From: Deinococcus arboris
GTDB taxonomy: Bacteria; Deinococcota; Deinococci; Deinococcales; Deinococcaceae
NCBI RefSeq assembly: GCF_009755355.1
Contig: NZ_WQLB01000007.1
Span: 62,001-126,000 of the forward strand
Direction: 5' to 3'
DNA length: 64,000 nucleotides
This document shows, in pieces, positions 1-10,543 of this stretch. The stretch's first letter is position 1, and every line of letters starts with the position of its first letter. The notes below the pieces were generated by a model. That model was not told the origin of the DNA. It ran no database searches and was given only the letters and a program-made list of their open reading frames with translations. The position numbers and the translations under genes are program-made.

Positions 1-1433
1 CGCTCCGGCACGCCACCAGCAAGCTGGCCCCCGACAGCGGGGCGGCGCTGCGGGTGACCACCCTGGGCTTCCGGGGCGAGGCGCTGTGGGCGGCGGCGCA
101 GGCCGGCGAGCTGCACCTGGTCACGCGCCCGGCCGCCCAGGTGGGCGCCGCCGAGGTGCAGGCCTGCGGCGACGAGGTGGGGGTCAGCCGCACCTCGGCC
201 CCGGCCGGCACCACTGTCACCGTGCGGCGGCTGTTTGCGCGGCTGCCTGGTCGCCTGCGCACCCAGGCACCCTCCGCCACCGAGGCGCGCGAGGTCACGG
301 CGCTGCTGGGCCGTTACGTGCTGCACTGGCCGGGCTTGCACTGGCGCCTCACCGTGGACGGCGAGGTGCGGCTGACGCACGCCCCTGCCGACCACCGGGG
401 CGCCGTCGCCAGCGTGTACGGTGCCCTGAACGCCAACCGCGTGCTGCCCGTGAGCAGCGGCGCCGTGCGCGGGGTGGTCTCGCGCCCCGAACTCACGCGG
501 CCCCGGCGCGACCGCATGCATTTCAGCGTCAATGGCCGCCCGGTGCTGGCCCCACCTGAACTGGAACGCGCCGTGATTGACGCTTACGCCGAGCTTCTGC
601 CGGCCGGGACGGCGCCGCTGTGCGTGCTGGACCTGACGGTGGCCCCGGAGGAACACAACCCCAACGTTCACCCCGCCAAGCAGATCGTGGCCCTGGCCGA
701 TCTGGGGGCGGTGGCAGCTGGGGTGCGCGCGGCCGTGGAGGCGGCGCTGGCCGGGCACCCGCTGGTGCGCGCCGCGCCCGCCCTGCTGACGCCAGATGCT
801 GCGCCGCCCACTCCCCACGGCCACTTTCCAGCACTGAGCCTGGTGGGCGTGTATCAGGAGCTGTACCTGTTGGCCCAGGGCGAGGGCGACCTGTGGGTGG
901 TGGACGCCCACGCCGCGCACGAGCGTGCCCTCTACGAGCAGCTGCGCCGCGAGGTGCAGGCCGCGCCCCCCCTGGAACTCCCCGAGCCCGAGCTGCTGCA
1001 CCTGACGCCCGAGCAACTGGCCTGCCTGCACGAACGCGCCCCGGCCCTGCACGCCTGGGGCCTGGCCATCGAGGATTTTGGGGCCGGCCTGGCGCGGCTG
1101 CGCGCGCTGCCCGCCGCCCTGGCCGCGCTGCCGGTGCCCCGCTTACACGAACAGATTGTCGAAGCCGCGCTGGGCACCGGCAGCGACCCGGCGCGGGACG
1201 TGCTGGCGCGTCTGGCCTGCGCCCCGGCCCTGAAAGCCGGCATGCTGGACCACGCACGGGGCGAGGCGGTGCTGGCGGCGCTGTCAGGCTGCGAGCAGCC
1301 CTGGGCCTGTCCCCACGGCCGCCCCACCACCCTGCGCCTGAGCGAACGCGACCTGGCCCACGCCTTCGGGCGCCGGGGTGTGCGCGACGTGCCACGGGGC
1401 CGCGACGCCGCGCCCGGCGTCAGCGGGCGGTAA
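1..1433 (+). CDS. mutL: DNA mismatch repair protein MutL (3' part, 5' end outside window)
   Basis: The reading frame is open from base 3 and enters in the middle of the N-terminal GHKL ATPase domain: RHATSKL followed by TLGFRGEAL are the classic MutL ATP-lid motifs. The remaining roughly 476 residues cover the transducer domain and the C-terminal dimerisation domain. The C-terminal part has DAHAAHERALYE, which fits the metal-binding motif DQHA(x2)E(x4)E of endonuclease-type MutL except for Q to A, and CPHGRP near the end. Both are hallmarks of MutL proteins that nick DNA in bacteria without MutH. In mismatch repair MutL couples MutS recognition to strand incision. The last codons overlap the convergent gene at 1420-2049 by 14 bp. 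The family call is secure; nuclease activity is inferred. Confidence 0.95.
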   Translation, partial: LRHATSKLAPDSGAALRVTTLGFRGEALWAAAQAGELHLVTRPAAQVGAAEVQACGDEVGVSRTSAPAGTTVTVRRLFARLPGRLRTQAPSATEAREVTALLGRYVLHWPGLHWRLTVDGEVRLTHAPADHRGAVASVYGALNANRVLPVSSGAVRGVVSRPELTRPRRDRMHFSVNGRPVLAPPELERAVIDAYAELLPAGTAPLCVLDLTVAPEEHNPNVHPAKQIVALADLGAVAAGVRAAVEAALAGHPLVRAAPALLTPDAAPPTPHGHFPALSLVGVYQELYLLAQGEGDLWVVDAHAAHERALYEQLRREVQAAPPLELPEPELLHLTPEQLACLHERAPALHAWGLAIEDFGAGLARLRALPAALAALPVPRLHEQIVEAALGTGSDPARDVLARLACAPALKAGMLDHARGEAVLAALSGCEQPWACPHGRPTTLRLSERDLAHAFGRRGVRDVPRGRDAAPGVSGR

Positions 1434-2049
1434 GGGCGCTGCGCTGGCCGCTGAACAGCACCGGAAAGGTGGTGCGGGCCGCGCGGGTCATGACGGGCTG
1501 CACCCAGTAGGGCAGCCGGGCCGCCGCGTTCGTGACCTCAAAGCGGCCGTCGCGCGACACCGTCATCACGCCGGTCCAGCCCTGGCGCAGCGTGAGGTTG
1601 TAATAGGTGTTCAGGCCGGCGCAGCGCCCCTTCAGCGTCACGGTGCGGTCGCTATACATCCACTGCCCGCGCCGGGTGGGGCTGGTGGGGTGATCGGCCT
1701 GCACGACGGTGGCCAGCGAATTGCTGCCCGCATGAAAGGCCAGCAGGGTTTCGGCGGTGTAGGTGCGGGCGCCCGCCGGGGCCACCTTGACCCCCGCGCA
1801 GACACTCAGGGGCTGGACGGGCGGCTTGAACGTCTGCGGAAGAGCGATGTGAAAGCGCGCCCCACTGACCCGGCCTGCCCCCAGCAGCCAGCCTTCACTG
1901 AGGTTGGTCAGCAGGATGCTCACGGCACCCGGCCCCACCTGGCTCAGCGCCTGCGGATTGCGAATCTCACCGCCGATTTCCAGGGTGGCGGCCGAGGCCA
2001 GCGGGGAAAAGAGGCTCAGCACAAGGAACATCCGGGCCAGAAGAGTCAT
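1420..2049 (-). CDS. Secreted hypothetical protein
   Basis: A 209-residue protein with a clear N-terminal signal peptide: a hydrophobic stretch after MTLLARMF ending in ASA/ATLEIG, so cleavage near residue 20 is likely. The rest is mostly short beta-type segments with two Cys (in LSVCAGV and LKGRCAG) that could form a disulfide outside the membrane. I recognise no known domain. It is convergent with mutL and overlaps its 3' end. The next gene to the right points away, so it has its own promoter in 2050-2328. Start ATG at 2049. Function unknown; export is inferred from the signal sequence. Confidence 0.7.
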   Translation of the reverse strand: MTLLARMFLVLSLFSPLASAATLEIGGEIRNPQALSQVGPGAVSILLTNLSEGWLLGAGRVSGARFHIALPQTFKPPVQPLSVCAGVKVAPAGARTYTAETLLAFHAGSNSLATVVQADHPTSPTRRGQWMYSDRTVTLKGRCAGLNTYYNLTLRQGWTGVMTVSRDGRFEVTNAAARLPYWVQPVMTRAARTTFPVLFSGQRSALTAR

Positions 2050-2328
2050 CGGGCGGCAGCATGGGCCGGGCGCGTCAATCTCATGTCGGCCAGCGTGAAG
2101 TTCGTTACAGCGGTCTGTGTCAGGCTTACGTCACTGGGCGGATGCTGCCTGACGGCGCAGGATGCCACCATGCGGGTGCCTCCCTCCGCTCCGGCGAACC
2201 ACTGGAAGGCCTCGGAATTTCTTCCACCCATCGGCCGCAAGAGCGCCAGCTGGTCAGCGCTCTATCTGTCACCCACTCTTTTCACTGAACCTGACCCGTT
2301 GACTCCAAGTCAGGTGGAGGCTCCCCCC

Positions 2329-3327
2329 ATGCTTCATGTCACTGTTCTGGGCCGCCCAGCGGCCGACAACGCGCTGCTGGTCAGCGCCGAATCGGGCCAG
2401 GGCCGCACGCGCCTGCTGCTCGACTGCGGCGCCGGCACCGCCGAAAGCCTGCCCCTGGCCACCGTGCAGGAGGTTGACCACCTGCTGCTCTCGCACCTTC
2501 ATATGGACCACATCAGCGGCTTTGACGCCTTTTTCCGCGTCAACTTTGACCGCCAGACGCGCGAGAACCACATCTGGGGACCGCCAGGAACGGCGCGCAT
2601 CCTGCACCACCGCTTTCAGGGCTTCTGGTGGAACCACGCGCCTGACCTGCGCGGCGTGTGGCACGTCCACGACGTGGGGCCGGGCGAGATACAGACCTTT
2701 CTGTTCCGGGCCGAGGAGGCCTTTGCCGTGATGCACAGCGCGGGTCAGCGGGCCCAGGACGGCCCACTGCTGAGCACCCCGCACCTGAGCGTCTCGGCGG
2801 TGACACTGGCCCATCACGGGGCCAGCCTGGGCTACCGGGTGCAGGAACCCGAGCGGGTGAACATTGACCCGGCGGCGCTACGGGCGCTGGGCCTGCCGGG
2901 CGGGCCGTGGCTGAGCGCCCTGAAAAGCGGCCAGCCGGAGCTGCTCGACACCCCCGCCGGCCCCCGCGACGCCGAGCAACTTCGCCGCACCCTGCTGCGC
3001 CGCGAACCGGGCCAGAGCGTGGCCTACCTGACTGATTTTCTGCTGGACGACGCGGCCCACACCCGCCTGACCTCCTGGCTGGCCGGGGTAGAGATCCTGT
3101 ACGCCGAGGCCCAGTACCTGCCGGAAGACGCCGACCTGGCCGCCCGCCACCACCACACCACCGCCGACAGGGTGGCGCGACTGGCCGCCGACAGTGGCGT
3201 GGGGGCGCTGCGGCTGCTGCACCTCTCGCGCCGCTACGCCCCCGAGCGCTGGCCCGAGTTTCTGACGGTGGCGCAGGAAGCCTTTGCAGCCACCGCCTTC
3301 CCCGACGACTGGACTCTGTCGGGATAA
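2329..3327 (+). CDS. MBL-fold metallohydrolase (RNase Z-like)
   Basis: A 332-residue metallo-beta-lactamase-fold protein. LLLSHLHMDHISG at about residues 52-64 is the HxHxDH metal-binding motif, preceded by LLLDCGAGT, which supplies the upstream Asp. Later His and Asp residues (LAHHGASLGYR, YLTDF, HLSRRYA) match metal-ligand positions of the RNase Z/ElaC and phosphodiesterase branch. The start at 2329 was chosen because an AGGTGGAGG Shine-Dalgarno precedes it and the protein homology begins at LHVTVLG; the frame is open far upstream without coding character. Substrate is not predictable: tRNA 3' processing, cyclic nucleotide or another phosphodiester hydrolysis are all possible. Confidence 0.8.
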   Translation: MLHVTVLGRPAADNALLVSAESGQGRTRLLLDCGAGTAESLPLATVQEVDHLLLSHLHMDHISGFDAFFRVNFDRQTRENHIWGPPGTARILHHRFQGFWWNHAPDLRGVWHVHDVGPGEIQTFLFRAEEAFAVMHSAGQRAQDGPLLSTPHLSVSAVTLAHHGASLGYRVQEPERVNIDPAALRALGLPGGPWLSALKSGQPELLDTPAGPRDAEQLRRTLLRREPGQSVAYLTDFLLDDAAHTRLTSWLAGVEILYAEAQYLPEDADLAARHHHTTADRVARLAADSGVGALRLLHLSRRYAPERWPEFLTVAQEAFAATAFPDDWTLSG

Positions 3328-3557
3328 GACATAGGCTACCTGTCACACCTACAGAGAGCAGAGATCGCCCGGACCTCTGTCGCCACCCTGAATCAGCTCA
3401 ACCGGCTGCCCGCAACGAGGACCCCGGCGCCTCCAACAGAGTTCCCCTGCACCCCCAGGGCAACGAGACACCAGTCCATTTCATAAGCCTGCCGTCCTTG
3501 ACAGGCCCCCGCTCTCAGTGTGTTTGAGGGTGACCCTCAAGCGCACTGAAGACTGCT

Positions 3558-4799
3558 CTAGGTGAGCCGGGCCACTTCGCGCGCGGCCAGCCGCAAATAG
3601 TAGGGCGTGTAATTGGGCCGCACGCCCGGCACCGTACCTGTCCAGGTGCGGAAGGTGCGGTCATAGACCGCGGCCCGGTGCAGCAGGGCCAGGGGCAGTG
3701 CCTGCCAGAGCAGCGGCGCGGCGTCGGGTGCCCCCAGGGCACGCAGATAGGCCGTGACCAGCCGCTGGGGCAGGTCGGGCCCCGCCTGACGAACCGGCAG
3801 CCCCTCGCGGCTGGGATGCAGCGCGAAGGCCAGAAACCACCCGGCGTCCATAAAGGGGTGGGCGGCGCTGGCCGCCTCGCTCCAGTCAAACCAGACCGCG
3901 CCGCGCGCCGGGCTGTACAGAGCATTGCGCGGGTGGGCGTCGCCGTGGGCGGGCAGGTTGGGCAGGCCGTGACCGTGCAGGTCGCTGAACGCGGCGCGGA
4001 TGCGGGGGCGCGCATCTTGCAGGGTGGTCAGGGTCTCGGCCGCCAGGCCCCAGGTGTGGAGTGCGGCGGTCTCGCCCAGCAGGGCGTCCACACACTCAGC
4101 CATTTCAGTCAGGGGGAAGCCCGGCGCGCCCAGCCCAGCCAGGGCCGCCGCGTCGGCGCTGCGCTGAAACCCGGCCAGGCGTTCCAGGGCCTGTGTCCAG
4201 GCCTGTGGGTCAGCTGCGCTGTCGAGTAACTCACCGCCGTCCAGGGTCAGCAGGGCACACCGGGCCGGGTCGGCGGCCAGGACTGGCGGCAGGAGGCCAG
4301 GGTGACACGCGCCCAGGTGGGCACTCAGGGCCGCCTCCTGCCCAGTTTCACAGACCTTCAACCAGGCCCGGCCCGCCTCGGTTGGAACCGTGTTGGTGGC
4401 GGTCAGGTCATGGGCGCTGTGCCACTCGACCTCGCCCTGCCGCGTCAGGCCGACGGTCTTCAGGAGCCCATCAGCCAGAGCATTCACCTGCGCCGGCCAG
4501 CCGGGGCGCTGCCAGGGGCGGGCATGAGGGATGGGGCCCGGCTGGACCTCGCTCCAGGCGCCTTCACCAGACCACAGGCCATCATTGAGCGCCTGGGCAT
4601 GGATGAGACCCGCTTGTCCGAACAGATGCCCGCCGTCGTGGAGGGGCCAGATCTCACCGAACGTTGCTCGTAGCGCCGCCTCCAACGGTTGCCCAGCATC
4701 CAGGCTCACCGCTGGCCAGTCCCCCGCCGCCGTGCGCCAGACCCGCCGCCCGTCGGGGTGCCAGAGGGCCACTTCACGCCGCAGCGGCGCCTCAGCCAC
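3558..4799 (-). CDS. Phosphotransferase of the APH/choline kinase family
   Basis: A 413-residue protein whose C-terminal half carries the kinase-like catalytic signature LPAHGDAHPRN (Brenner motif HGDxHxxN), followed by VWFDWSEAA, the metal-binding DxD/DW equivalent. The N-terminal 130 residues form an extra region that starts REVALWHPDGRRVWR. It could phosphorylate a small molecule such as an aminoglycoside, choline, or a metabolite; the substrate is unknown and resistance should not be assumed. The gene overlaps the end of the flavin reductase upstream of it by 8 bp, so the two are probably cotranscribed. The downstream 230 bp (3328-3557) holds no gene that I can see. Confidence 0.75.
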   Translation of the reverse strand: MAEAPLRREVALWHPDGRRVWRTAAGDWPAVSLDAGQPLEAALRATFGEIWPLHDGGHLFGQAGLIHAQALNDGLWSGEGAWSEVQPGPIPHARPWQRPGWPAQVNALADGLLKTVGLTRQGEVEWHSAHDLTATNTVPTEAGRAWLKVCETGQEAALSAHLGACHPGLLPPVLAADPARCALLTLDGGELLDSAADPQAWTQALERLAGFQRSADAAALAGLGAPGFPLTEMAECVDALLGETAALHTWGLAAETLTTLQDARPRIRAAFSDLHGHGLPNLPAHGDAHPRNALYSPARGAVWFDWSEAASAAHPFMDAGWFLAFALHPSREGLPVRQAGPDLPQRLVTAYLRALGAPDAAPLLWQALPLALLHRAAVYDRTFRTWTGTVPGVRPNYTPYYLRLAAREVARLT

Positions 4800-5325
4800 C
4801 GTGCTGTGTGCGGGCCTCGGCCGTGGTCGTGTACAGGCTGCGCCCCAGATAAATGGCGGGCTGTGCCACCAGCAGGCCCTGGTCGTCGTAGGCGTCAGGG
4901 TCGTAGTGGACGGCCTGCACCTGACCCACCATCAGGTCGTGGTCGCCGGTGGGCAGCACCGCGCTCAGGGTGCAGGTGTAGTGCAGGTAGGCGCCCGCCA
5001 GCGCCAGCGGCTCACCGGGCAGGGTGGGCAGACTCAGCAGTGCGTGCTTGTCGTGGCCCCCGTGCAGGCTGTACACGCCGCTGCCCTGCACCGCGCCCGC
5101 CCGGCTGTACGGCAGGAAGTTCACCCCAAACCGGCCGCTGGCCTCAATCAGGGGGTGGGTGGCCCGCGCCCGGCCCACCGCGACCCCGTACAGCGGCGGT
5201 TCAGCGCTCAGGGCGGTGTGCCAGCCCGCCGCCATCACGTTGCGCACGCCGTCATGCACGGCGGTCACCAGGGCCACGGTGCCGGGGTAGTAGCCGAAAA
5301 AGCGGTCTGTGCGTTCGCGCAGCAT
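4792..5325 (-). CDS. Flavin reductase-like domain protein
   Basis: A 177-residue FMN-binding split-barrel flavin reductase-like protein. FFGYYPGTVALVTAVHDGVRNVMAAGW resembles the family start, where N and A contact FMN; later PLYGVAVG and GRFGVNFLPY are typical strands of the barrel. Proteins like this reduce FMN with NAD(P)H or supply reduced flavin to a partner monooxygenase. The chosen ATG at 5325 encodes MLRERTDRF; a longer frame reaches 5457 but would run into gltX and its promoter region. A TATCCT box lies 8 bp upstream of this ATG. It overlaps the phosphotransferase gene and is divergent from gltX. Confidence 0.75.
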   Translation of the reverse strand: MLRERTDRFFGYYPGTVALVTAVHDGVRNVMAAGWHTALSAEPPLYGVAVGRARATHPLIEASGRFGVNFLPYSRAGAVQGSGVYSLHGGHDKHALLSLPTLPGEPLALAGAYLHYTCTLSAVLPTGDHDLMVGQVQAVHYDPDAYDDQGLLVAQPAIYLGRSLYTTTAEARTQHGG

Positions 5326-5380
5326 CGCCCATGAGGATAGCGGCCCTCCGCGCTGCACGCCGCCCCGTATGCTGTGCCCC

Positions 5381-6802
<1,422 letters not shown>

Positions 6803-6822
6803 GGCGCACGGGCACAGCAGAG

Positions 6823-6850
6823 GGGCGGGCGCTGATGTGGCCCGCCCTTC
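6823..6850 (+). terminator. Probable terminator of gltX
   Basis: Perfect 8-bp arms GGGCGGGC / GCCCGCCC with a 9-base loop, followed by a weak TT tract, 20 bp after the gltX stop codon. Confidence 0.6.
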
Positions 6851-7191
6851 AACATGTACGGCAAGAGGTGACTCCTGCTGATATCGGGGCGAGTCAGCGC
6901 CTCTACCGACCCGCCTTTCTGCTCTCTGGTGCCGCCCGTTTTTTGTACCAGCAGGCTCAGTAGCGACTTACCGCCACTTCTGCCCAGACCCGAACAGCGG
7001 GTACACACCGCCTTCTGCCGCTGGGTGTCTCCCTTTCCACTCGGCTTGAATCGCAGACTCTCTGGGAGTGGTTCTCAGTGCGGTCGAGGGCAACTCTTAC
7101 TGAAGCGAGTGAACCTCACGAACAGATGCTTCTGTGAAACTGAAGGCCACTGTTACCGCTGGGTTACAACAGCACCTACTGAGAGTTCTGT
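6851..7191. other. Intergenic region, no gene seen
   Basis: About 340 bp between the gltX terminator and the 3' end of the META gene. I see no convincing coding frame, tRNA or structured RNA. A short GTTTTTTG tract near 6940 lies after a CCGCCCG stretch but no good stem is visible. Confidence 0.5.
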
Positions 7192-8355
7192 TTACTCCTT
7201 CTCGAACACCCAGGTCTGCTCCTCGGCGCTCAGGGTTAGGGTTCGGCCGCTGACACGAAGGGTCGGTCCCCCCTCCAGAGCGCTCAGCAGCGGCAGCGTC
7301 TGGTCCTCGGGGCACATCATGCGGGTGCTGATCAGCGGGCCGTCTACCAGCAGGCGCCCGCCTTTTAAGCTGTAGGCGCCGCCTAATGAATTGCAGCCGT
7401 CGGTGCCGCCTACCCGGCCCCCGTCCAGGGTCAGGGTCACGGGGCGAAAGGTGGGGGGCGCCGCCTGACCATCCAGCAGCTTCAGGCGGTAGGTGCCGCT
7501 GACGGCTGGGGCGGCGGGCGGCGTCACGGGCGCCGGGCTAACCGGGGCAGGGCTGACAGGCCCCGCGCCGGTCGCGCTGCGGGTCAGGGTCAGGGTGCCA
7601 GCGGCGCCGGTTAGGGTCAGGGTAGTGCCGCTCAGCGCGGGCGTCAGGGGGCCACGCAGCAAGGTGGTCAGCGCCTGCTCAGCCTGGGCCTGTGGGGCCG
7701 AACACAGCATGCGGGTGCCCGCCAGCGCCACGAACTGAAACTGTCCACTGCCCAGGCGGGTGCCCGCTGCGCGCAGGGTGTTGCAGCCCACCACGCCCGT
7801 GACCGCCAGCTGGGGGCCGCTCACGGTCAGCCCCAGCAGGCCGAGCAGGGGCACGTCCTGACCGCCCAGGATCAGGCGGCGGGCCACATAGCTGCCGTCC
7901 AGGGCGGCAGCGGCGGAAGATGAGGTCACGGCGCCTCCGGTGAAAGTCAGGAGGCCACCACCGGCCACCAGGGTCAGGGTACTGCCGCTCTGCTCAAAGC
8001 GGGTGGTGCGGGCCAGCAGGCTCAGGTAATCCTCGCGCAGGCTCAGGGCGGCGTCGGGACAGGTCGCGCTGCTGCCGCCCTGAAGCCCACGCAGCAGCAG
8101 CGCCTGACCTTTGAGGGTGCCGGCGCCGGTCAGGGGACTGCAACCGGTGCTGCCCGACACCCGCAGCGCCGCGCCGCTGGTCTCCAGGCGCAGGGTGGGC
8201 CGCGCCAGGGCCGGGCCGGGCGTGATGGGCACCCCCCCTGGCACCTGGATGCTTTGCAGCGTCCAGGTGGTGCCCACCGGAGAAGCGGCGGCGGTACCCA
8301 GCACCGCCAGGGTCAGAGAAGCAGCCAGAGGAAGGACAGTCAGCAGCGCGCGCAT
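7192..8355 (-). CDS. Secreted protein with three META (HslJ-like) domains
   Basis: A 387-residue exported protein with signal peptide MRALLTVLPLAASLTLAVLG...AAA. Three META-type repeats follow, each with the paired-cysteine pattern: CSPLTGAG...SATCPD, then CNTLRAAG...TRMLCSAP, then CNSLGGAYS...STRMMCPE. META domains resemble HslJ, a lipoprotein tied to heat and novobiocin tolerance in E. coli; their molecular role is not settled. A Pro/Ala linker with repeated PVSPAPV separates domains two and three. The start at 8355 (MRALL) was preferred to 8370, and a TACAAC box lies 6 nt upstream, suggesting a leaderless mRNA. The third domain is closest to the family pattern; the first is the most divergent. 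Confidence 0.8.
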   Translation of the reverse strand: MRALLTVLPLAASLTLAVLGTAAASPVGTTWTLQSIQVPGGVPITPGPALARPTLRLETSGAALRVSGSTGCSPLTGAGTLKGQALLLRGLQGGSSATCPDAALSLREDYLSLLARTTRFEQSGSTLTLVAGGGLLTFTGGAVTSSSAAAALDGSYVARRLILGGQDVPLLGLLGLTVSGPQLAVTGVVGCNTLRAAGTRLGSGQFQFVALAGTRMLCSAPQAQAEQALTTLLRGPLTPALSGTTLTLTGAAGTLTLTRSATGAGPVSPAPVSPAPVTPPAAPAVSGTYRLKLLDGQAAPPTFRPVTLTLDGGRVGGTDGCNSLGGAYSLKGGRLLVDGPLISTRMMCPEDQTLPLLSALEGGPTLRVSGRTLTLSAEEQTWVFEKE

Positions 8356-8631
8356 GGCCTGGTTGTACACCCCTGGCCTGATGGCGGCGTGATGAGCTGA
8401 CAGCGGCGGCCTGCTCCACCTTGGAAGTCACAGCGTAACCCTCAATTCTGCCCACGCGGCTGCACATGGCAGGGCCTTACTTCGTTCGCTCCAGGGCGGC
8501 CAGGGGCGACACCCCTTGGCCCCTCTAGGTTCTGCTGTAAGTGGCGTCCAGGGGCAGCCTGCCTTCTGGGCCGCCCACCGCGTACAATGCAGGCAAACGC
8601 TCGTTAGGAGCGGGGACTGCAGGAGGAACGT

Positions 8632-9054
8632 ATGGAAGACCGCCGCATTCGGGTGCTGATTGCCAAGCCGGGCATGGACGGCCACGACAGAGGTGCCAAG
8701 GTGGTGGCGCGCGCCCTGCGTGACGCTGGGATGGAAGTGATTTACACCGGCCTGCGCCAGACCGCCGAAATGATTGTGAATGCCGCCGTACAAGAAGACG
8801 TGGACGCCATTGGCCTGAGCGTGCTGTCAGGGGCGCACATGCACTATTTCCGCGAGGTCATGGGCCTGCTTAGAGAGCGGCAGGCCGAGGACATCATCGT
8901 GTTTGGGGGCGGCATTATCCCTGACCAGGACCTGCCCACGCTGCAGGAACTGGGGGTAGGGCGCGTCTTTACGCCCGGCGCCAGCACCGAGGACGCGGCG
9001 GCCTACCTGCGCGGCGCGGTGCAGGCCCGCTGGCAGGCCCAGGGCGAGGCGTGA
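8632..9054 (+). CDS. Cobalamin-binding domain protein, methylmalonyl-CoA mutase small-domain type
   Basis: A 140-residue stand-alone B12-binding domain. [19 protein letters not shown] contains the DGHDRG motif, whose His is the lower axial ligand to cobalt, followed by SVLSGAH and VFGGGIIP, the SxL and GG motifs of base-off/His-on cobalamin binding. It matches the C-terminal domain of methylmalonyl-CoA mutase (McmA2), which works with a separate catalytic subunit; no such subunit is in this window. A strong GGAGGA Shine-Dalgarno lies just before ATG 8632, and TACAAT at 8583-8588 is a candidate -10. An MFS gene follows 15 bp later. Confidence 0.85.
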   Translation: MEDRRIRVLIAKPGMDGHDRGAKVVARALRDAGMEVIYTGLRQTAEMIVNAAVQEDVDAIGLSVLSGAHMHYFREVMGLLRERQAEDIIVFGGGIIPDQDLPTLQELGVGRVFTPGASTEDAAAYLRGAVQARWQAQGEA

Positions 9055-9069
9055 CCCCCGCCCGCGCCC

Positions 9070-10236
9070 GTGAGTGACGCGGCCGGGCGCACCGAGCCTC
9101 TGACCTTCAGTCGCCTGGCCCCGCTGTATACAGCGCAGGCCCTGGCCACCGGGGCCACGACCGTCAGCACGGTGCTGTCCAGCCTCATCATGAGTGGGCT
9201 GGGGCATGAGGGTCTGGCGGGGCTGCCCGCCACCCTGATTAGCGCGGCCGCCGCCCTCTCGGCGGGTTTCTTCGGCGCGTGGATGCTGCGCGCAGGCCGC
9301 CGCACAGGCTTGAGTGCGGCGTTCGTGCTGGGCGCCGTGGGCGCTGTGGTTGGGTTTGTGGGAGCGCGTGCGGGCCTGCTGCCCATCTTTTTGCTGGGGG
9401 CGGCGCTGGTGGGCGCGGCGCAGGGGGGCTACCAGCAGGCGCGCTACGCCGTGGCCGAGAGCGTTCCCGACGCCCACCGGGGCACCGCCCTGGGAACCCT
9501 GATGCTCATGAGCGTGGCCGGCTCTTTTCTGATGACCGGCCTGGCGCGGCCCATTGAAGCGCTGGGGAGCGCCCTGGGCAGCACCCCCGAACTGGCCGGC
9601 TGGCTGGTGGGCGCCGCCCTGCTGGGGCTGGCCGCGCTGCTCATTCAGACCTGGCAGCCGCTGCGGGCGCCTGTCAGCGCGTCGCAAGCCCGCCTGAGTC
9701 TGCGCGCGGCGTTTGCCATTCCGGGCGTGAAATCCACTGCCCTGGCGCTGGCCACCGCCCAGGGGCTGATGGTTACCCTGATGAGCCTGACGCCGCTGCG
9801 CGCGCACCACATGGGCCTGGAACATGCCGGGGTGGCCGCGCTGATCAGCGGGCACATTCTGGGCATGTTCGGTTTTGGCTGGCTGACGGGACCGGCCCTG
9901 GACCGCTACGGCCTGCGCTTTGGCTACCTGGGCGGCGCGGCGCTGCTGGCGGCGGCGGCCCTGACCGCGCCCCTGCACGGCACGGCCTGGCTGGCGGTCA
10001 GCATGTTTGTGCTGGGCCTGGGCTGGAACCTGGCTTTCGTGGCGGGCAGCAAAGCCCTGACCCGTTTTCCCGCCGCTCAGGGCGTGACAGACGGCCTGAG
10101 CTATGTGGCGGCCGGCGCGGGCACCCTGCTGGGCGGCGCCGTGATTGCCCGCTTCGGCTTTCCTGCTCTGGCCCTGACCTGCGCGTTCCTGCCCGGCCTG
10201 CTGCTGGTCAGCGCGTGGCGGGTCAAAGGTCAGTGA
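9070..10236 (+). CDS. MFS transporter
   Basis: A 388-residue membrane protein with about 12 hydrophobic segments, fitting the major facilitator superfamily. GARAGLLPIFLLGAALVGAAQGGYQQARYAVAE lies in the central part of the N-terminal half, and HRGTALGTLMLMS follows the loop typical of MFS exporters. Residues 176-200 contain a charged cytoplasmic loop between the two six-helix halves. Start is GTG at 9070, 15 bp after the B12-domain gene, so the two may be cotranscribed. Substrate unknown; efflux of a small compound is the usual role for this shape. Confidence 0.75.
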   Translation: MSDAAGRTEPLTFSRLAPLYTAQALATGATTVSTVLSSLIMSGLGHEGLAGLPATLISAAAALSAGFFGAWMLRAGRRTGLSAAFVLGAVGAVVGFVGARAGLLPIFLLGAALVGAAQGGYQQARYAVAESVPDAHRGTALGTLMLMSVAGSFLMTGLARPIEALGSALGSTPELAGWLVGAALLGLAALLIQTWQPLRAPVSASQARLSLRAAFAIPGVKSTALALATAQGLMVTLMSLTPLRAHHMGLEHAGVAALISGHILGMFGFGWLTGPALDRYGLRFGYLGGAALLAAAALTAPLHGTAWLAVSMFVLGLGWNLAFVAGSKALTRFPAAQGVTDGLSYVAAGAGTLLGGAVIARFGFPALALTCAFLPGLLLVSAWRVKGQ

Positions 10237-10311
10237 GACAGGCGCTGACCCCACCAGCCGCATAGACGGCCTAATCCGGGCAGAAAGGAGCGAGGCCGAT
10301 AAGGTGGCGCC

Positions 10312-10344
10312 GTGAACTGGAAGAACACTGGTCTACCAGTTCAC
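10312..10344. repeat. Inverted repeat, 9-bp arms
   Basis: GTGAACTGG and CCAGTTCAC are perfect complements separated by 15 bp; the spacer contains a third ACTGGT copy. No T-run follows on either strand. Confidence 0.6.
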
Positions 10345-10377
10345 AGGCGTGAGAGAGAGAATCTCTGTGAGCAGTGG

Positions 10378-10403
10378 GAGGCGTGCAAAAAACGGCACGC
10401 CTC
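10378..10403. repeat. Inverted repeat, 9-bp arms, A-rich loop
   Basis: GAGGCGTGC / GCACGCCTC flank the loop AAAAAACG. It may work as a terminator stem for either convergent gene, but it lacks a T-tract. Confidence 0.5.
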
Positions 10404-10543
10404 TCACCACTTTGGGATTCCTCACCTCTGCTGCCCACCCTCTCCCCTGGTGACGCCTTGACGAGGTCTGGCGTCAACCCCTCTGGAACACCCTCGCGCC
10501 CCAACTCGCTTTCCCTGCTGTGCCCACTCACCACCTACAGCTT

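Larger units (their letters stand above)
10237..10543. other. Intergenic region with two inverted repeats
   Basis: 307 bp between the convergent MFS and hydrolase genes. It holds a 9-bp inverted repeat GTGAACTGG/CCAGTTCAC (10312-10344, 15-bp spacer) and a 9-bp repeat GAGGCGTGC/GCACGCCTC (10378-10403) with an A-rich loop. Either could act in termination for the convergent genes. No coding frame is convincing. Confidence 0.5.

Noticed and set aside
7560..7640. Telomere-like GGGTTAGGG / GGGTCAGGG repeats
   Set aside because: They are coding repeats for Thr-Leu strands in the META protein on the minus strand.
8827..10263. Long open frame on the minus strand across the MFS gene
   Set aside because: Gln/Ala/Gly/Arg-rich translation typical of antisense frames in GC-rich DNA; the plus-strand MFS protein is a clear membrane protein.
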